Notes: a model not told the origin generated them from the letters alone. DNA of 64,000 nt from Sulfitobacter sp. (GCA_017854855.1 JAFMGZ010000006.1:1-64000); one strand, 5' to 3'. Numbered from the stretch's first letter, positions 52,254 to 61,920 are shown. Numbers and translations: made by a program.

Positions 52254-52351
52254 CCGATCCACAGCATGATGCCCACGATCCCAAAGGCCACAAGCAGGGC
52301 GATCATCGCAATGCGGCCAGACATTTTTGGATCAGGTTTTGGTTCTTGCAT
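52250..52351 (-). CDS. 33-residue single-helix membrane peptide
   Basis: This gene encodes a polar N-terminus (MQEPKPDPK), a hydrophobic helix (about residues 13-32) and almost no C-terminal tail. AAGGAAAAGG lies upstream of the ATG. Its TGA overlaps the start of the next gene (GTGA), which supports genuine translation. It is too short to name; it could assist the PH-like membrane protein that follows. Confidence 0.6.
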   Translation of the reverse strand: MQEPKPDPKMSGRIAMIALLVAFGIVGIMLWIG

Positions 52352-52387
52352 GGCTCTATCCTTTTCCTTGTTCGGTCAGTTGCGGTG

Positions 52388-52921
52388 TCAGCCCAGGGCC
52401 CACCAAAGAACAGCGATCACCACAATCGCCAAAAGGGCCGTGACCCGCGCCGCACTGGCCTGATTTCGGCCAGCCTGTGCAGATGTGCCGCCCGCGGTAC
52501 CGCTGTATGGCTGTGCTGCCTCGGCCTCCAGGCCGATCTGGGTATTGGGGGGCGGGGTTTGTGCGTAGGTGCCGATCAGGGTCAGTTCGGCGGCGGGGGC
52601 CAGGGTCACGGGCATGCCGCCAAAGGCCAGCGAATGCACCAACATCACCCATCCTTCCAGGGCGGCCAGTTTGACGCGGTCGCGTTTGAGGTCATCCTCC
52701 TGCGCATCGGCACCTTCGCGAAGGTATCCCGCAAGGCCCAGATCGCCCAGATCGGACAGGGCAAAGACTTCGACGCCAGTGGTGTTCAGGGTTTCCACGC
52801 CCAGCAGGGCCATCTGCCGCTGTGCGTCGTCGCGCAGCAGACGGGCGGTATCTGCGGGCATGGACAGGGAAAATACCCGTGTTGTGCCCAATTCACCTGC
52901 GGGAATGTCGATACGGGACAT
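52388..52921 (-). CDS. Tail-anchored protein of unknown function between pyrB and small membrane genes
   Basis: This 177-residue protein begins with an ATG 7 bp after the pyrB stop codon; the frame is open further upstream only within pyrB. The first ~140 residues look soluble, with alternating charge, and are followed by a Gly/Ser/Ala-rich linker and a single C-terminal helix (VTALLAIVVIAVLWWALG) that should anchor it in the membrane. I recognise no family. Its place in the pyr operon may reflect a link to nucleotide synthesis or only convenience. Confidence 0.7.
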   Translation of the reverse strand: MSRIDIPAGELGTTRVFSLSMPADTARLLRDDAQRQMALLGVETLNTTGVEVFALSDLGDLGLAGYLREGADAQEDDLKRDRVKLAALEGWVMLVHSLAFGGMPVTLAPAAELTLIGTYAQTPPPNTQIGLEAEAAQPYSGTAGGTSAQAGRNQASAARVTALLAIVVIAVLWWALG

Positions 52922-52928
52922 CAGCGTC

Positions 52929-53876
52929 TTACACCGCTGCGGATGCGCGGCTGCGTAGATTGCGCGCAAGCAGGTCCATCGCGGCCATGCGGACGGCCAC
53001 GCCCATTTCGACCTGATCCTGGATAACGCTGCGGTTGATGTCATCGGCCAAGGTGCCGTCAATCTCAACGCCCCTGTTCATCGGGCCGGGGTGCATCACG
53101 ATGGCATCGTCCGCCGCATGGGCCAGCTTCTCTGCATCCAGCCCAAAGCGATGATAATATTCGCGCTCCGACGGGATGAAACCGCCATCCATCCGCTCGC
53201 GCTGCAAGCGCAGCATCATCACAACGTCAACGCCCTGCAGCCCTTGTTGCATGTTGTCAAAGACCTCTACCCCGAATTCACCAATGCCCGACGGCATCAA
53301 GGTCGGGGGCCCGATCAGGCGGATGCGGTTTTCCATCTTGCCCAGCAGCATGATGTTGGACCGGGCCACGCGACTATGGGCGATATCGCCGCAAATGGCG
53401 ATGCTCAGCCGGTGCAGCCGCCCCTTGGCCCGCCGGATTGTCAGCGCGTCCAGCAAGGCCTGCGTGGGGTGTTCGTGGCGTCCGTCGCCTGCATTCAACA
53501 CGGCGCAATTGACCTTTTGGGCCAGCAGATCAACCGCACCGGACTGCGGGTGGCGCACCACCAGCAAATCAGGATGCATCGCATTCAGGGTCATTGCCGT
53601 GTCAATCAGGGTCTCGCCTTTTTTGATCGAACTGGCCTGCATCGCCATGTTCATCACGTCAGCACCCAGCCGTTTGCCCGCAATCTCAAAACTGGCTTGC
53701 GTGCGGGTCGAGTTTTCAAAGAACATGTTGATCTGGGTCAGCCCTGCCAGCACATCGACGTGCTTATCAGCGCGGCGGTTCAGATCGACATAGCTTTCGG
53801 CCAGATCCAGAATGGTGATGATGTCGCTTTGGGACAGATGTTCGATGCCAAGCAGGTGGCGATGGGCAAAAGACAT
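52929..53876 (-). CDS. pyrB: Aspartate carbamoyltransferase catalytic subunit
   Basis: This 315-residue enzyme makes carbamoyl-aspartate in pyrimidine synthesis. The carbamoyl-phosphate loop is Ser56-Thr57-Arg58-Thr59 ([11 protein letters not shown]), followed by the VVRHPQSGA segment, the [14 protein letters not shown] motif and HPGPMNRG near the C-terminus. No regulatory pyrI gene is present. The downstream dihydroorotase-like protein may be its structural partner. The ATG at 53876 is chosen over the upstream open frame because it matches family N-termini. It diverges from the uracil-DNA glycosylase gene. Confidence 0.94.
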   Translation of the reverse strand: MSFAHRHLLGIEHLSQSDIITILDLAESYVDLNRRADKHVDVLAGLTQINMFFENSTRTQASFEIAGKRLGADVMNMAMQASSIKKGETLIDTAMTLNAMHPDLLVVRHPQSGAVDLLAQKVNCAVLNAGDGRHEHPTQALLDALTIRRAKGRLHRLSIAICGDIAHSRVARSNIMLLGKMENRIRLIGPPTLMPSGIGEFGVEVFDNMQQGLQGVDVVMMLRLQRERMDGGFIPSEREYYHRFGLDAEKLAHAADDAIVMHPGPMNRGVEIDGTLADDINRSVIQDQVEMGVAVRMAAMDLLARNLRSRASAAV

Positions 53877-54006
53877 ATGAGGCGACCTTTGAAACTGTTG
53901 CTGTCTTATAGAGGGCAGGGCCGCATGGCGGCAAGGGACTGCGGCAGAATGTGACCTGTTGCAATGAGCCATTTAGCTTGGACCGTTTGGGCGCTACCTT
54001 GGCAGA

Positions 54007-54795
54007 ATGGAATCAACGCATTTTCATCATGATCTGGCGCTGCTGGACTGGCAGATTGAACTTGGCGTGACCGAGGCGATCTGTGACGCCCCGGTCAACC
54101 GCTATGACGTGCCGGCTGCGTTGGAAAAACCCAAGGCCGTGGCGCAGGCACCGGCTGCTGTGATGAACATGGCCCCCGCCAAGGTCGATGCCGTAGCCGA
54201 AGCAGAGCGTGCGGCAAAAGCTGCAGGAACGCTGGATGAATTGCGCGCTGCAATGACCGGCTATGAACATTGTGATCTGAAAAAGGGCGCGCGCAATCTG
54301 GTGTTCAGTGATGGTATCCCCGGGGCCAGGGTGATGCTGGTCGGCGAAGCGCCGGGCCGTGATGAAGACCTCGAGGGCAGGCCCTTTGTTGGCCGGGCGG
54401 GTCAGCTGCTCGACAAGATGCTGGGGGCAATTGATCTGGGACGCGACCGGCAGGATGCGCCTGTCTACATTACGAACGTGATGCCTTGGCGCCCGCCGCA
54501 GAACCGCGACCCAAAACCCGAAGAGATCGCGATGATGAAGCCGTTCCTCTTGCGCCATATCGCATTGGCCGCGCCCGAGGTGCTGGTGATTGTCGGCAAT
54601 TGGTCCTGCCAGGCCCTTTTGGGCAAACGCGGCATCACCCGGCTGCGGGGCACATGGACAGAAGCCGCAGGATTGCCGGCCTTGCCGATGTTCCATCCGG
54701 CCTATCTGCTGCGATCAGCTGAATTCAAACGCGAGGCCTGGGCCGATTTGCAGAGCCTTCAAGCCAGATTGCGCAAAACCAAGGGGGCCGCATGA
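54007..54795 (+). CDS. Uracil-DNA glycosylase, family 4-like, lacking most Fe-S cysteines
   Basis: This 262-residue protein removes uracil from DNA, judged by motif A (GEAPGRDEDLEGRPFVGRAG), the NVMPWRPPQNR segment and motif B (HPAYLLRS). Family 4 enzymes carry four cysteines that bind a 4Fe-4S cluster. Here the first CxxC reads GYEHC, with only one Cys, and the other two cysteines are not in the usual places, so a cluster is unlikely. A low-complexity Ala-rich stretch (about 40-80) joins an N-terminal region to the catalytic domain. It overlaps moaB by four bases. Confidence 0.87.
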   Translation: MESTHFHHDLALLDWQIELGVTEAICDAPVNRYDVPAALEKPKAVAQAPAAVMNMAPAKVDAVAEAERAAKAAGTLDELRAAMTGYEHCDLKKGARNLVFSDGIPGARVMLVGEAPGRDEDLEGRPFVGRAGQLLDKMLGAIDLGRDRQDAPVYITNVMPWRPPQNRDPKPEEIAMMKPFLLRHIALAAPEVLVIVGNWSCQALLGKRGITRLRGTWTEAAGLPALPMFHPAYLLRSAEFKREAWADLQSLQARLRKTKGAA

Positions 54796-55334
54796 GCCGT
54801 ATCGACGAGACAAAAGACTTTATCCCGGTGCGGATCGCGGTCTTGACCGTGTCCGATACGCGGGATCTGTCGCAGGACAAATCGGGCGACACCTTGGTGG
54901 CGCGGATCACGGCGGCCGGCCACCAATTGGCCCAGCGGCATATTCTGCCCGATGAGCGCGATCTGATTGCAGACCAGTTGCGTGACTGGTGCGCGGATCC
55001 GGGCATTGACGTGATCGTGTCGACTGGCGGCACAGGTCTGACCGGCCGCGACGTGACCGTAGAAGCGCACCGGGATGTCTATGAAAAGGAAATTGATGCT
55101 TTCGGCACGATTTTCACCATCGTTTCCATGCAAAAGATCGGCACTTCGGCGGTCCAGAGCCGCGCCACCGGCGGGGTTGCAAATGGCACCTACCTCTTCG
55201 CGCTGCCCGGCTCTCCGGGGGCGTGCAAGGATGCCTGGGACGAGATTTTGGAAAAACAGCTCGATTATCGGCATCGGCCCTGCAATTTCGTGGAAATAAT
55301 GCCCCGTCTGGATGAACATCAGCGTCGCAAATAA
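54792..55334 (+). CDS. moaB: Molybdenum cofactor biosynthesis protein MoaB
   Basis: This 180-residue protein has the MoaB/MogA fold that binds molybdopterin and prepares it for metal insertion. Typical motifs are AVLTVSDTRDLSQDKSG, VSTGGTGLTGRDVT and FALPGSPGACKDAWDEIL. Its ATG overlaps the glycosylase stop codon (ATGA). It complements the moaD and moaE genes at 42 kb. Confidence 0.93.
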   Translation: MSRIDETKDFIPVRIAVLTVSDTRDLSQDKSGDTLVARITAAGHQLAQRHILPDERDLIADQLRDWCADPGIDVIVSTGGTGLTGRDVTVEAHRDVYEKEIDAFGTIFTIVSMQKIGTSAVQSRATGGVANGTYLFALPGSPGACKDAWDEILEKQLDYRHRPCNFVEIMPRLDEHQRRK

Positions 55335-55449
55335 ATTTTGGATGCAAGCGACGGAAAAGTCTGCCAACTGAGTTCAAGAGTTGTGACTTGGTATTTTGCT
55401 ACCGGGCATTATTTTGATGTCAGGACATTTTTGTTTGGAATGGACGACG

Positions 55450-56901
55450 ATGCGGTTTTTGCGACAAAGCATGATTGGGCTGTTCTTGGCGGCAGCAACG
55501 CTTGGACTTTTGGTCTTTGCCGTATCGCTTGTGGGGGGTGCCCTGCGCGAACGGCTGGCGGATGACCCCAAAGGGCCGCCTGCGCGTGAACGTGTGTTTG
55601 CGGTTAATGTCGTAACGGCGGCACCATCTGATGTCGCCCCCTTCCTGGAATCCTTTGGCGAGGTGCAAAGCCGCCGACAGCTTGAACTGCGTGCCGCAGA
55701 CGGGGGGCGCGTTATCGCGCTTGCCGATAATTTTGAGGATGGCGGCGCGGTTCAGGCGGGACAGGTTCTGGTGCGCCTTGATCCTGCGGATACGCAATCT
55801 GCTGTGGAACGTGCCGCCAGTGATCTGGCCGATGCACAGGCCGAAGGCCGTGATGCGCAGCGCAGCCTGCTGCTGGCCGGGGACGAACTTGCGGCATCAC
55901 AAGAACAGGCGGCCTTGCGTCAAAGCGCCTTTGAGCGGCAGCGCGATCTGGCGGAGCGCGGCGTGGGCACTGCCAGCCTGAGAGAAACCGCTGAACTGGC
56001 CGCATCGGCAGCGCGCCAATCGGTCGTGTCGCGCCGTCAGGCGCTGGCGCAGGCAGAAGCGCGCGTGGATCAGGCGGCGACCCGTCTGGCGCGGGCCAAA
56101 ATCGCCCTGGCCGAAGCGAACCGCCGTCTGGAGGATACGGTCCTGACGGCACCCTTTGACGGGGTGTTGTCAGCGACAAATGTGATCGTGGGCCGGTTGG
56201 TGTCGCCCAATGAACGATTGGCCGAATTGATTGATCCCACGGATCTGGAGGTTTCTTTCCGGCTGTCGACCGCGCAATACGCCCGGCTTCTGGATGCAGA
56301 AGGCGCGCTGGTCCGCGCGGATCTAAGCGCCACGCTTGACGTGGCCGGTGTGGATCTTGAGGCCCGGGGCAGAATTAGCCGGGCCAGTGCTGCGGCGGGA
56401 GAAGGTGCCACTGGACGGTTGCTTTTTGGCGGATTGAACGATGCAAAGGGGTTCAAACCGGGTGATTTTGTCACTGTCCGGGTCGAGGAACCGGTATTGG
56501 AAAATGTGGTGCGCCTGCCTGCCTCTGCGGTTGACGCGAGGGGCGAGGTGCTGGTGCTGGATGGTGAAAACCGTCTTGAGGCCATCGCGGTAGAGCTTTT
56601 GCGCAGGCAGGGGGATGATGTTCTGGTGCGCGGCCCGATCACTGGTCGGCAGGTCGTGCAGACGCGCTCCCCTTTGTTGGGCGCTGGCATTGCGGTGAAA
56701 CCCTTGCAGAAAGACGCGGTGCCGCCTTCAGAGCCGGAAATGCTTGAACTGACAGAAGAACGCCGTGCCCGCCTGGTCGCATTTGTGCAGGGCAACAACC
56801 GAATGCCCGAAGAGGCCAAGGCACGTGTTCTGGCCCAATTGGCGGAACCGATGGTGCCTGCGAACATGGTCGCGCGGATCGAAAGCCGGATGGGGGGCTA
56901 G
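55450..56901 (+). CDS. RND efflux periplasmic adaptor (HlyD/MFP family)
   Basis: This 483-residue protein has an N-terminal membrane anchor (about 8-30), a lipoyl/barrel-sandwich domain split around a long alpha-helical hairpin (about residues 120-220, rich in Ala, Glu, Arg and Gln), a beta-barrel and a C-terminal membrane-proximal domain. The hairpin ends near EDTVLTAPFDGVLSATNV. It bridges the inner-membrane pump and an outer-membrane channel. The TTG/ATG positions upstream (55396) are unlikely because no ribosome site precedes them. The pump gene starts 3 bp after its stop codon. Confidence 0.9.
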   Translation: MRFLRQSMIGLFLAAATLGLLVFAVSLVGGALRERLADDPKGPPARERVFAVNVVTAAPSDVAPFLESFGEVQSRRQLELRAADGGRVIALADNFEDGGAVQAGQVLVRLDPADTQSAVERAASDLADAQAEGRDAQRSLLLAGDELAASQEQAALRQSAFERQRDLAERGVGTASLRETAELAASAARQSVVSRRQALAQAEARVDQAATRLARAKIALAEANRRLEDTVLTAPFDGVLSATNVIVGRLVSPNERLAELIDPTDLEVSFRLSTAQYARLLDAEGALVRADLSATLDVAGVDLEARGRISRASAAAGEGATGRLLFGGLNDAKGFKPGDFVTVRVEEPVLENVVRLPASAVDARGEVLVLDGENRLEAIAVELLRRQGDDVLVRGPITGRQVVQTRSPLLGAGIAVKPLQKDAVPPSEPEMLELTEERRARLVAFVQGNNRMPEEAKARVLAQLAEPMVPANMVARIESRMGG

Positions 56902-56904
56902 GGG

Positions 56905-59900
56905 ATGGTGCGCAAGATGCCCAGTGCAGCCGGCGGGCTATTGTCCTATTTCGTGAGGCACAGGACAGCTGCGAACCTTTTGCTCGTGGTTTTGCTGGTC
57001 GCGGGGATGGCCGCCGCACCCAATATGCGCGCGCAATTCTTTCCCGATGTGATCATAGACAATGTGACCGTAAACACCGTTTGGCGCGGCGCAGGTGCCG
57101 AGGATGTCGATACCGCGATCATCCAGGTGCTGGAGCCTGCCCTTCTGGCGGTCGAGGGGGTGGAAAGCTCTTCGAGCACCTCGCGCGAAGGGTCCGGCAC
57201 GATCATGCTGGAATTTGACCCCGGCTGGGACATGGCGCGCGCAGCCAATGATGTGCAATCGGCCGTAGATGCGATCACGACCCTGCCAGAAGAGGCCGAG
57301 GACCCCAATGTCAGGCGCGGCGCATGGCGCGACCGGGTGACCGATGTGGTGATCACCGGGCCCATCGCCCCCGAACAGCTGGGCCGTTTTGCGGATGAAT
57401 TCGTGACCCGCCTGTTTGCCGTGGGTGTGACCAGAACGATCATCCAGGGCGTCGCTTCTCCTCAAACCATGGTCGAAGTGCCGTCTTCCAAGTTGATCGC
57501 CTATGACGTGAGCATGGCTGAAATCGCGGCTGCCATCGCTTCAGAGGTGGATGCGGACCCTGCGGGAGACGTCGAGGGGGCCAATGCCCGTGTGCGCACG
57601 GGCACGGCCAAACGCAGCGCGACCCAGATCGCAGGCATTGTGCTGCGGTCCAATCCCGATGGATCAGTGCTGACCATCGGCGATATCGCCGTGGTCCGCG
57701 AAGAGGGCGTTGACCGCAACCAAAGCTACTTTGTGGGGTCTGACCCGGCCATCTCTGTCAGGATCGACCGATCTGATCGCGGGGATGCAATCGGCATTCA
57801 GGAACAGGTCGAACAAGTGGCGGCGGAACTGCAGGCCACCTTGCCTGCAAATGTCAGCATTGAGTTGATCCGCACCCGCGCCGAAGCCATTACCGGCCGA
57901 CTTGATCTGTTGATTGACAATGGGCTGATGGGCCTTGGGCTGGTCATCTGTTTGCTGTTTCTGTTTCTTAACGCGCGCACGGCCTTTTGGGTGGCGGCGG
58001 GCATTCCGGTGGCCATGGGGGCCGCGATTGCCCTGATGTACCTGGGCGGTCTGACGATCAACATGATCTCTTTGTTCGGCCTGATCATCACCTTGGGCAT
58101 TGTGGTGGATGATGCGATTGTTGTCGGGGAACATACGGATTATCGCTATCGCACCTTGGGCGAAGGGCCGATGCAGGCGGCCGAAAATGCTGCCTCCCGC
58201 ATGGCGATGCCTGTCTTTGCCGCCACATTGACCACGATCATCGCTTTCTTTGGTTTGATCGCCGTGGGCGGGCGTTTTGGCGATCTGATCCGCGATATCC
58301 CCTTTACCGTGATCGCAGTGCTGGCCGCATCGCTTGTCGAATGTTTCCTTATCCTGCCAAACCACATGGCCCATGCGATCAAGGCGGCGGACAAGGAACA
58401 TTGGTACGACATGCCAAGCCGTATCGTGAACAAGGGCTTTGTCTGGATGCGCGAAAGGCTGTTCAGGCCACTTATGGGCGGCGTGATTGCTGCGCGTTAT
58501 GTGGTGCTGGCCGGGGTCGTCGCGGTTCTGGCCTCGCAGGTCGCACTCTTTATTCAGGGGGATGTTCAATGGCGCTTTTTCAATGCGCCGGAACGGGGGT
58601 CCGTCACCGGCAACTTCATGATGACCGAAGGGGCGACCCGTAGCGATACGCTTGAGATGATGCGCGAATTCCAACGTGCCACAGAGGAACTGGGAGCCGA
58701 GTATGAAGCGCGCTATGGCACCAACCCGATCGACTATGTGATCGCGCAGATTGGTGGCAATGCGGGCCGTGGGCTGGCAGGGTCTGATAACAAGGACCCC
58801 GATCTGCTGGGCGGCATTTCGATTGAACTGATCGACGCCGACCTGCGTCCCTATTCCAGCTTTGCCTTTGTGGGTGAATTGCAAGACAAGGTGGTTCAAC
58901 ACCCGCTTGCAGAGACTGTCAGCTTCAGAGGCTGGCGTTCCGGTCCCGGCGGTGATGCCTTGGATGTCCAGTTTTATGGTGCCACCACGGACACGCTCAA
59001 GGGTGCCTCCGAAGATCTGCAAGACGCTTTGCGCCAATTCCCCGAAGTCAGCGCGGTGCAGGATAACCTGGCCTATGACAAGGAAGAGCTGATCCTTGAT
59101 CTGACGCCGCAGGGTCAGGCGCTGGGCTTTACCATCGACACGCTGGGGCGTGCGCTGCGCAACCGTCTGGGCGGGATCGAAGCGGCGACCTATCCCGATG
59201 GTCCCCGCTCTGCGACGATACGGGTGGAACTGCCCAAAGGCGAGTTGACGGCCGATTTCCTGGATCGAACCCAGATGCGGACGCCCGCAGGGCAATATGT
59301 GCCCCTGGCGGATATTGTCAGCGTTGAGCGCCGGACAGGTTTCAGCACGGTGCGACGCGAGAACGGCATCAGGCTGATCTCTGTCACGGGCGACATCTCA
59401 GAGGATGATGCCGCCCGCGCCACGGAAATCACGCAAGCGTTGCAAGACGATATACTGCCGCGCATTGCATCAGAGCGTCAGGTCGAATTCCGCATTTCCG
59501 GGCTTAGCGAACAGGAGAATGACTTTCTCAACGACGCGATGACGGGGCTGATCCTGTGCCTGACCGGCATATTCCTGGTTCTTGCCTGGGTGTTTGGCAG
59601 CTGGACCCGGCCGCTGGTCGTGATGGCGATCATACCCTTTGGTCTGGTGGGGACGATCTATGGCCATAATTTGTGGGATGTCCCGCTGAGCATGTTCACG
59701 GTCGTCGGCCTGTTGGGGATGACGGGAATTATCATCAATGATTCCATCGTGCTGGTGACAACGATTGACGAATACTCAGAGACGCGCGGCCTGATCCCGT
59801 CGATTATTGACGGGGCTACTGACCGCTTGCGGCCTGTCATGTTGACCACGCTGACCACGGTGCTGGGCATGGCACCGCTGCTCTACGAGCAAAGCCAGCA

Positions 59901-60306
59901 GGCACAGTTCTTGAAACCCACGGTGATCACTTTGGTTTACGGGTTGGGCTTTGGGATGCTGTTGGTGCTTTTGGTGGTCCCGGCGCTGGTGGCGGCGCAG
60001 CATGACGTGGCGCGTCAGATCACCGCGATGCGGCGCGGCATGCGTGCGCCTGTCACCGCGATGCGGCTGGGGATTGCAGGTCTTTGGGCGGCGATCATCG
60101 GATGGGGTGCGGCAACACTGGGCTGGGCTGCCTGGTACGGCAGCCTGCATCCTGCGGTGGGGGCGCTTTTGCCGATGCTGGACCAGCTGTCACCGATGAC
60201 GGCGGCCTTGTTGGTGTTCATCCTTGGGACGGCCGCAGTGGCGCTGTCGGGGTATATTCTGGCGGCGCTGGTCATGGGGTTGCGCAAGCCTCGCAGCACT
60301 GGTTGA
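56905..60306 (+). CDS. RND-family efflux pump (AcrB-like inner-membrane transporter)
   Basis: This 1133-residue pump has the twelve-helix, two-repeat RND architecture with two large periplasmic domains. The proton-relay aspartates sit in TM4 (LGIVVDDAIVVGEHTDYRYR), a hallmark of the HAE-type group. The C-terminal helices carry GIIINDSIVLVTTIDEY in the second repeat. A TolC-like outer-membrane partner is not encoded here. It likely exports drugs, detergents or lipids. It is longer than AcrB (1049), partly from a C-terminal extension of two additional hydrophobic segments. Confidence 0.93.
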   Translation: MVRKMPSAAGGLLSYFVRHRTAANLLLVVLLVAGMAAAPNMRAQFFPDVIIDNVTVNTVWRGAGAEDVDTAIIQVLEPALLAVEGVESSSSTSREGSGTIMLEFDPGWDMARAANDVQSAVDAITTLPEEAEDPNVRRGAWRDRVTDVVITGPIAPEQLGRFADEFVTRLFAVGVTRTIIQGVASPQTMVEVPSSKLIAYDVSMAEIAAAIASEVDADPAGDVEGANARVRTGTAKRSATQIAGIVLRSNPDGSVLTIGDIAVVREEGVDRNQSYFVGSDPAISVRIDRSDRGDAIGIQEQVEQVAAELQATLPANVSIELIRTRAEAITGRLDLLIDNGLMGLGLVICLLFLFLNARTAFWVAAGIPVAMGAAIALMYLGGLTINMISLFGLIITLGIVVDDAIVVGEHTDYRYRTLGEGPMQAAENAASRMAMPVFAATLTTIIAFFGLIAVGGRFGDLIRDIPFTVIAVLAASLVECFLILPNHMAHAIKAADKEHWYDMPSRIVNKGFVWMRERLFRPLMGGVIAARYVVLAGVVAVLASQVALFIQGDVQWRFFNAPERGSVTGNFMMTEGATRSDTLEMMREFQRATEELGAEYEARYGTNPIDYVIAQIGGNAGRGLAGSDNKDPDLLGGISIELIDADLRPYSSFAFVGELQDKVVQHPLAETVSFRGWRSGPGGDALDVQFYGATTDTLKGASEDLQDALRQFPEVSAVQDNLAYDKEELILDLTPQGQALGFTIDTLGRALRNRLGGIEAATYPDGPRSATIRVELPKGELTADFLDRTQMRTPAGQYVPLADIVSVERRTGFSTVRRENGIRLISVTGDISEDDAARATEITQALQDDILPRIASERQVEFRISGLSEQENDFLNDAMTGLILCLTGIFLVLAWVFGSWTRPLVVMAIIPFGLVGTIYGHNLWDVPLSMFTVVGLLGMTGIIINDSIVLVTTIDEYSETRGLIPSIIDGATDRLRPVMLTTLTTVLGMAPLLYEQSQQAQFLKPTVITLVYGLGFGMLLVLLVVPALVAAQHDVARQITAMRRGMRAPVTAMRLGIAGLWAAIIGWGAATLGWAAWYGSLHPAVGALLPMLDQLSPMTAALLVFILGTAAVALSGYILAALVMGLRKPRSTG

Positions 60307-60384
60307 CGGGTCGTGGCGGATAGGTCTTGGCCGATTGGGAGTCACTGACGGGCCTTGGCGGTCACGCGGGCCGCATGTCGCGCC

Positions 60385-61194
60385 TTAGCCCGGTGTGCAG
60401 CCCTGAATATCTACCGCGTGTTTCTTGCCCAGAACGGTAATTCTGATGTCGGAGCGGTCCAGGGCGATGGCGGCACCGCTGTCTGAAATCATCTCACCCA
60501 CGGCGACCAGGGTCTTGCCGCTGCGGCTGCTTTTGGTCTCGCCAATCCATAGATTGGGCTGACCGGGCTCGATCACCACAACCTCTGTGGCACCGGTTGA
60601 CGGCAGGACCATGGTTGCCTTGATCTCAAACCCATCCGCTGTCGGGGAAAGCGCGCAGCTGGCCGTGCGCACCCCTGCCTCTCGGGCGGTCAGGGGACGG
60701 TCTGCCAATGCGGCGACAATGCTGGGGGTCGGCTTGGTGTTGTCACCCGAGATGATTGCGCTCAGGCGCATCTGGTGGGGGACGCAAATGTCGCTGCACA
60801 CGCCAATGTCCAGATCGGCCCTCAGCGTGATGGGTTCGCCATCTTGGCGCGGGGCCAGCGCAATCGGCAGCACCAGCACGCCAGAGTAGCCGATGGTCTG
60901 CATGCCTGCGGTCAGAAATACCTCAGGCGTGGGCCAGGTGATTCCCACGCCGCGCAGGTTTTTTGAGCCTGACCAGTCGAAATGCGGTGGAATGCCCGCA
61001 TCGCCGGGCGCGCGCCAATAGGTTTTCCAGCCTGGTGCCAGTGTCAGCCTCAGGGCCGCCATGCGCGTGCCATCGGCCTGTTGCCAGCCCGACAGGATTT
61101 CCCCCTTGACCGGGGTTTCAAAACTGTCCCCGGCGGACAGCGGCAAAGCGGTCGCGCAGCCCAGGGCCAGCGCAGTGAGGATGCGAATGATCAT
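60385..61194 (-). CDS. Secreted protein with DsbD N-terminal-like domain
   Basis: This 269-residue protein has a signal peptide (about 1-20) and the redox-interacting beta-sandwich of DsbD/ScsB; a cysteine pair occurs in DIGVCSDICVP. It lacks the membrane and thioredoxin domains of full DsbD, so it must receive electrons from a separate membrane protein or act as a periplasmic carrier. The frame opens upstream at 61449; the ATG at 61194 is chosen because of the signal peptide and AAAGGG. It converges on the RND gene and diverges from yqgE. Confidence 0.8.
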   Translation of the reverse strand: MIIRILTALALGCATALPLSAGDSFETPVKGEILSGWQQADGTRMAALRLTLAPGWKTYWRAPGDAGIPPHFDWSGSKNLRGVGITWPTPEVFLTAGMQTIGYSGVLVLPIALAPRQDGEPITLRADLDIGVCSDICVPHQMRLSAIISGDNTKPTPSIVAALADRPLTAREAGVRTASCALSPTADGFEIKATMVLPSTGATEVVVIEPGQPNLWIGETKSSRSGKTLVAVGEMISDSGAAIALDRSDIRITVLGKKHAVDIQGCTPG

Positions 61195-61347
61195 GCCCTT
61201 TGATGCGCCATTCATCGCGCGCTGCCAAGTCACGTTTGTTTCATGCATGTTTCGGCGTCGCACCGCCCGCTGGCATCCAAACAGGTTGCATGGCACCCCG
61301 AGCGCGGGCATGCTGTCGTCAATGCTGCTATTTGGGGCCTGTACAAG

Positions 61348-61917
61348 ATGGGTGATGTCACGTTCCACCTCACAGGAAAATTGCTGATTGCGATGCCGGG
61401 CATGGGCGATACGCGATTTGCCCATAGCGTTATCTTTGTGTCCTCGCATACCGCCGAAGGGGCGATGGGGCTGGTGGTCAATAAACCCACCAAGAATGTC
61501 AGTCTGTCAGATGTCTTGCATCAATTATCCCGCGATGCGGCCCTGTCCAAGCGGTCCTTCAAGCTGCATTACGGCGGTCCGGTTGAAAAGGAGCGTGGAT
61601 TTGTCCTGCATTCAGATGAATATCGCTCGGCGCTGCAAACACTGGTCATTCCGGGCGGATTTGCCCTGACGGCGACCTTGGATGTGCTGGAAGACATCGC
61701 GCAGGACAAGGGGCCGCAGCAGGCCTTGCTGATGCTGGGCTATTCCGGCTGGGGGGCTGGCCAGTTGGAGGGCGAGATCGCCCGCAATGGCTGGTTGATT
61801 GCGGATGCGACGCCTGAATTGGTTTTTGAAACCCCAGATGCCGAAAAATGGCAGGCGGCATTGCATTCACTGGGGATTGATCCGCTGATGCTGTCGGCGA
61901 CTGCCGGGCGGGCCTGA
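61348..61917 (+). CDS. YqgE/AlgH family protein
   Basis: This 189-residue cytosolic protein matches the conserved UPF0301 (YqgE/AlgH) family, with MPGMGDTRFAHSVIF, EGAMGLVVNKPT and LGYSGWGAGQLEGEI. Its biochemical role is not established. The ATG at 61348 is preferred to the earlier in-frame start at 61243 because it matches the family N-terminus. Its stop lies 3 bp from the convergent Sua5-type gene. Confidence 0.9.
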   Translation: MGDVTFHLTGKLLIAMPGMGDTRFAHSVIFVSSHTAEGAMGLVVNKPTKNVSLSDVLHQLSRDAALSKRSFKLHYGGPVEKERGFVLHSDEYRSALQTLVIPGGFALTATLDVLEDIAQDKGPQQALLMLGYSGWGAGQLEGEIARNGWLIADATPELVFETPDAEKWQAALHSLGIDPLMLSATAGRA

Positions 61918-61920
61918 CGC

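Noticed and set aside
57664-59295. 543-codon minus-strand frame antisense to the RND pump
   Set aside because: The opposite strand encodes an unmistakable RND transporter; the antisense product has mirror-frame composition and no motif.
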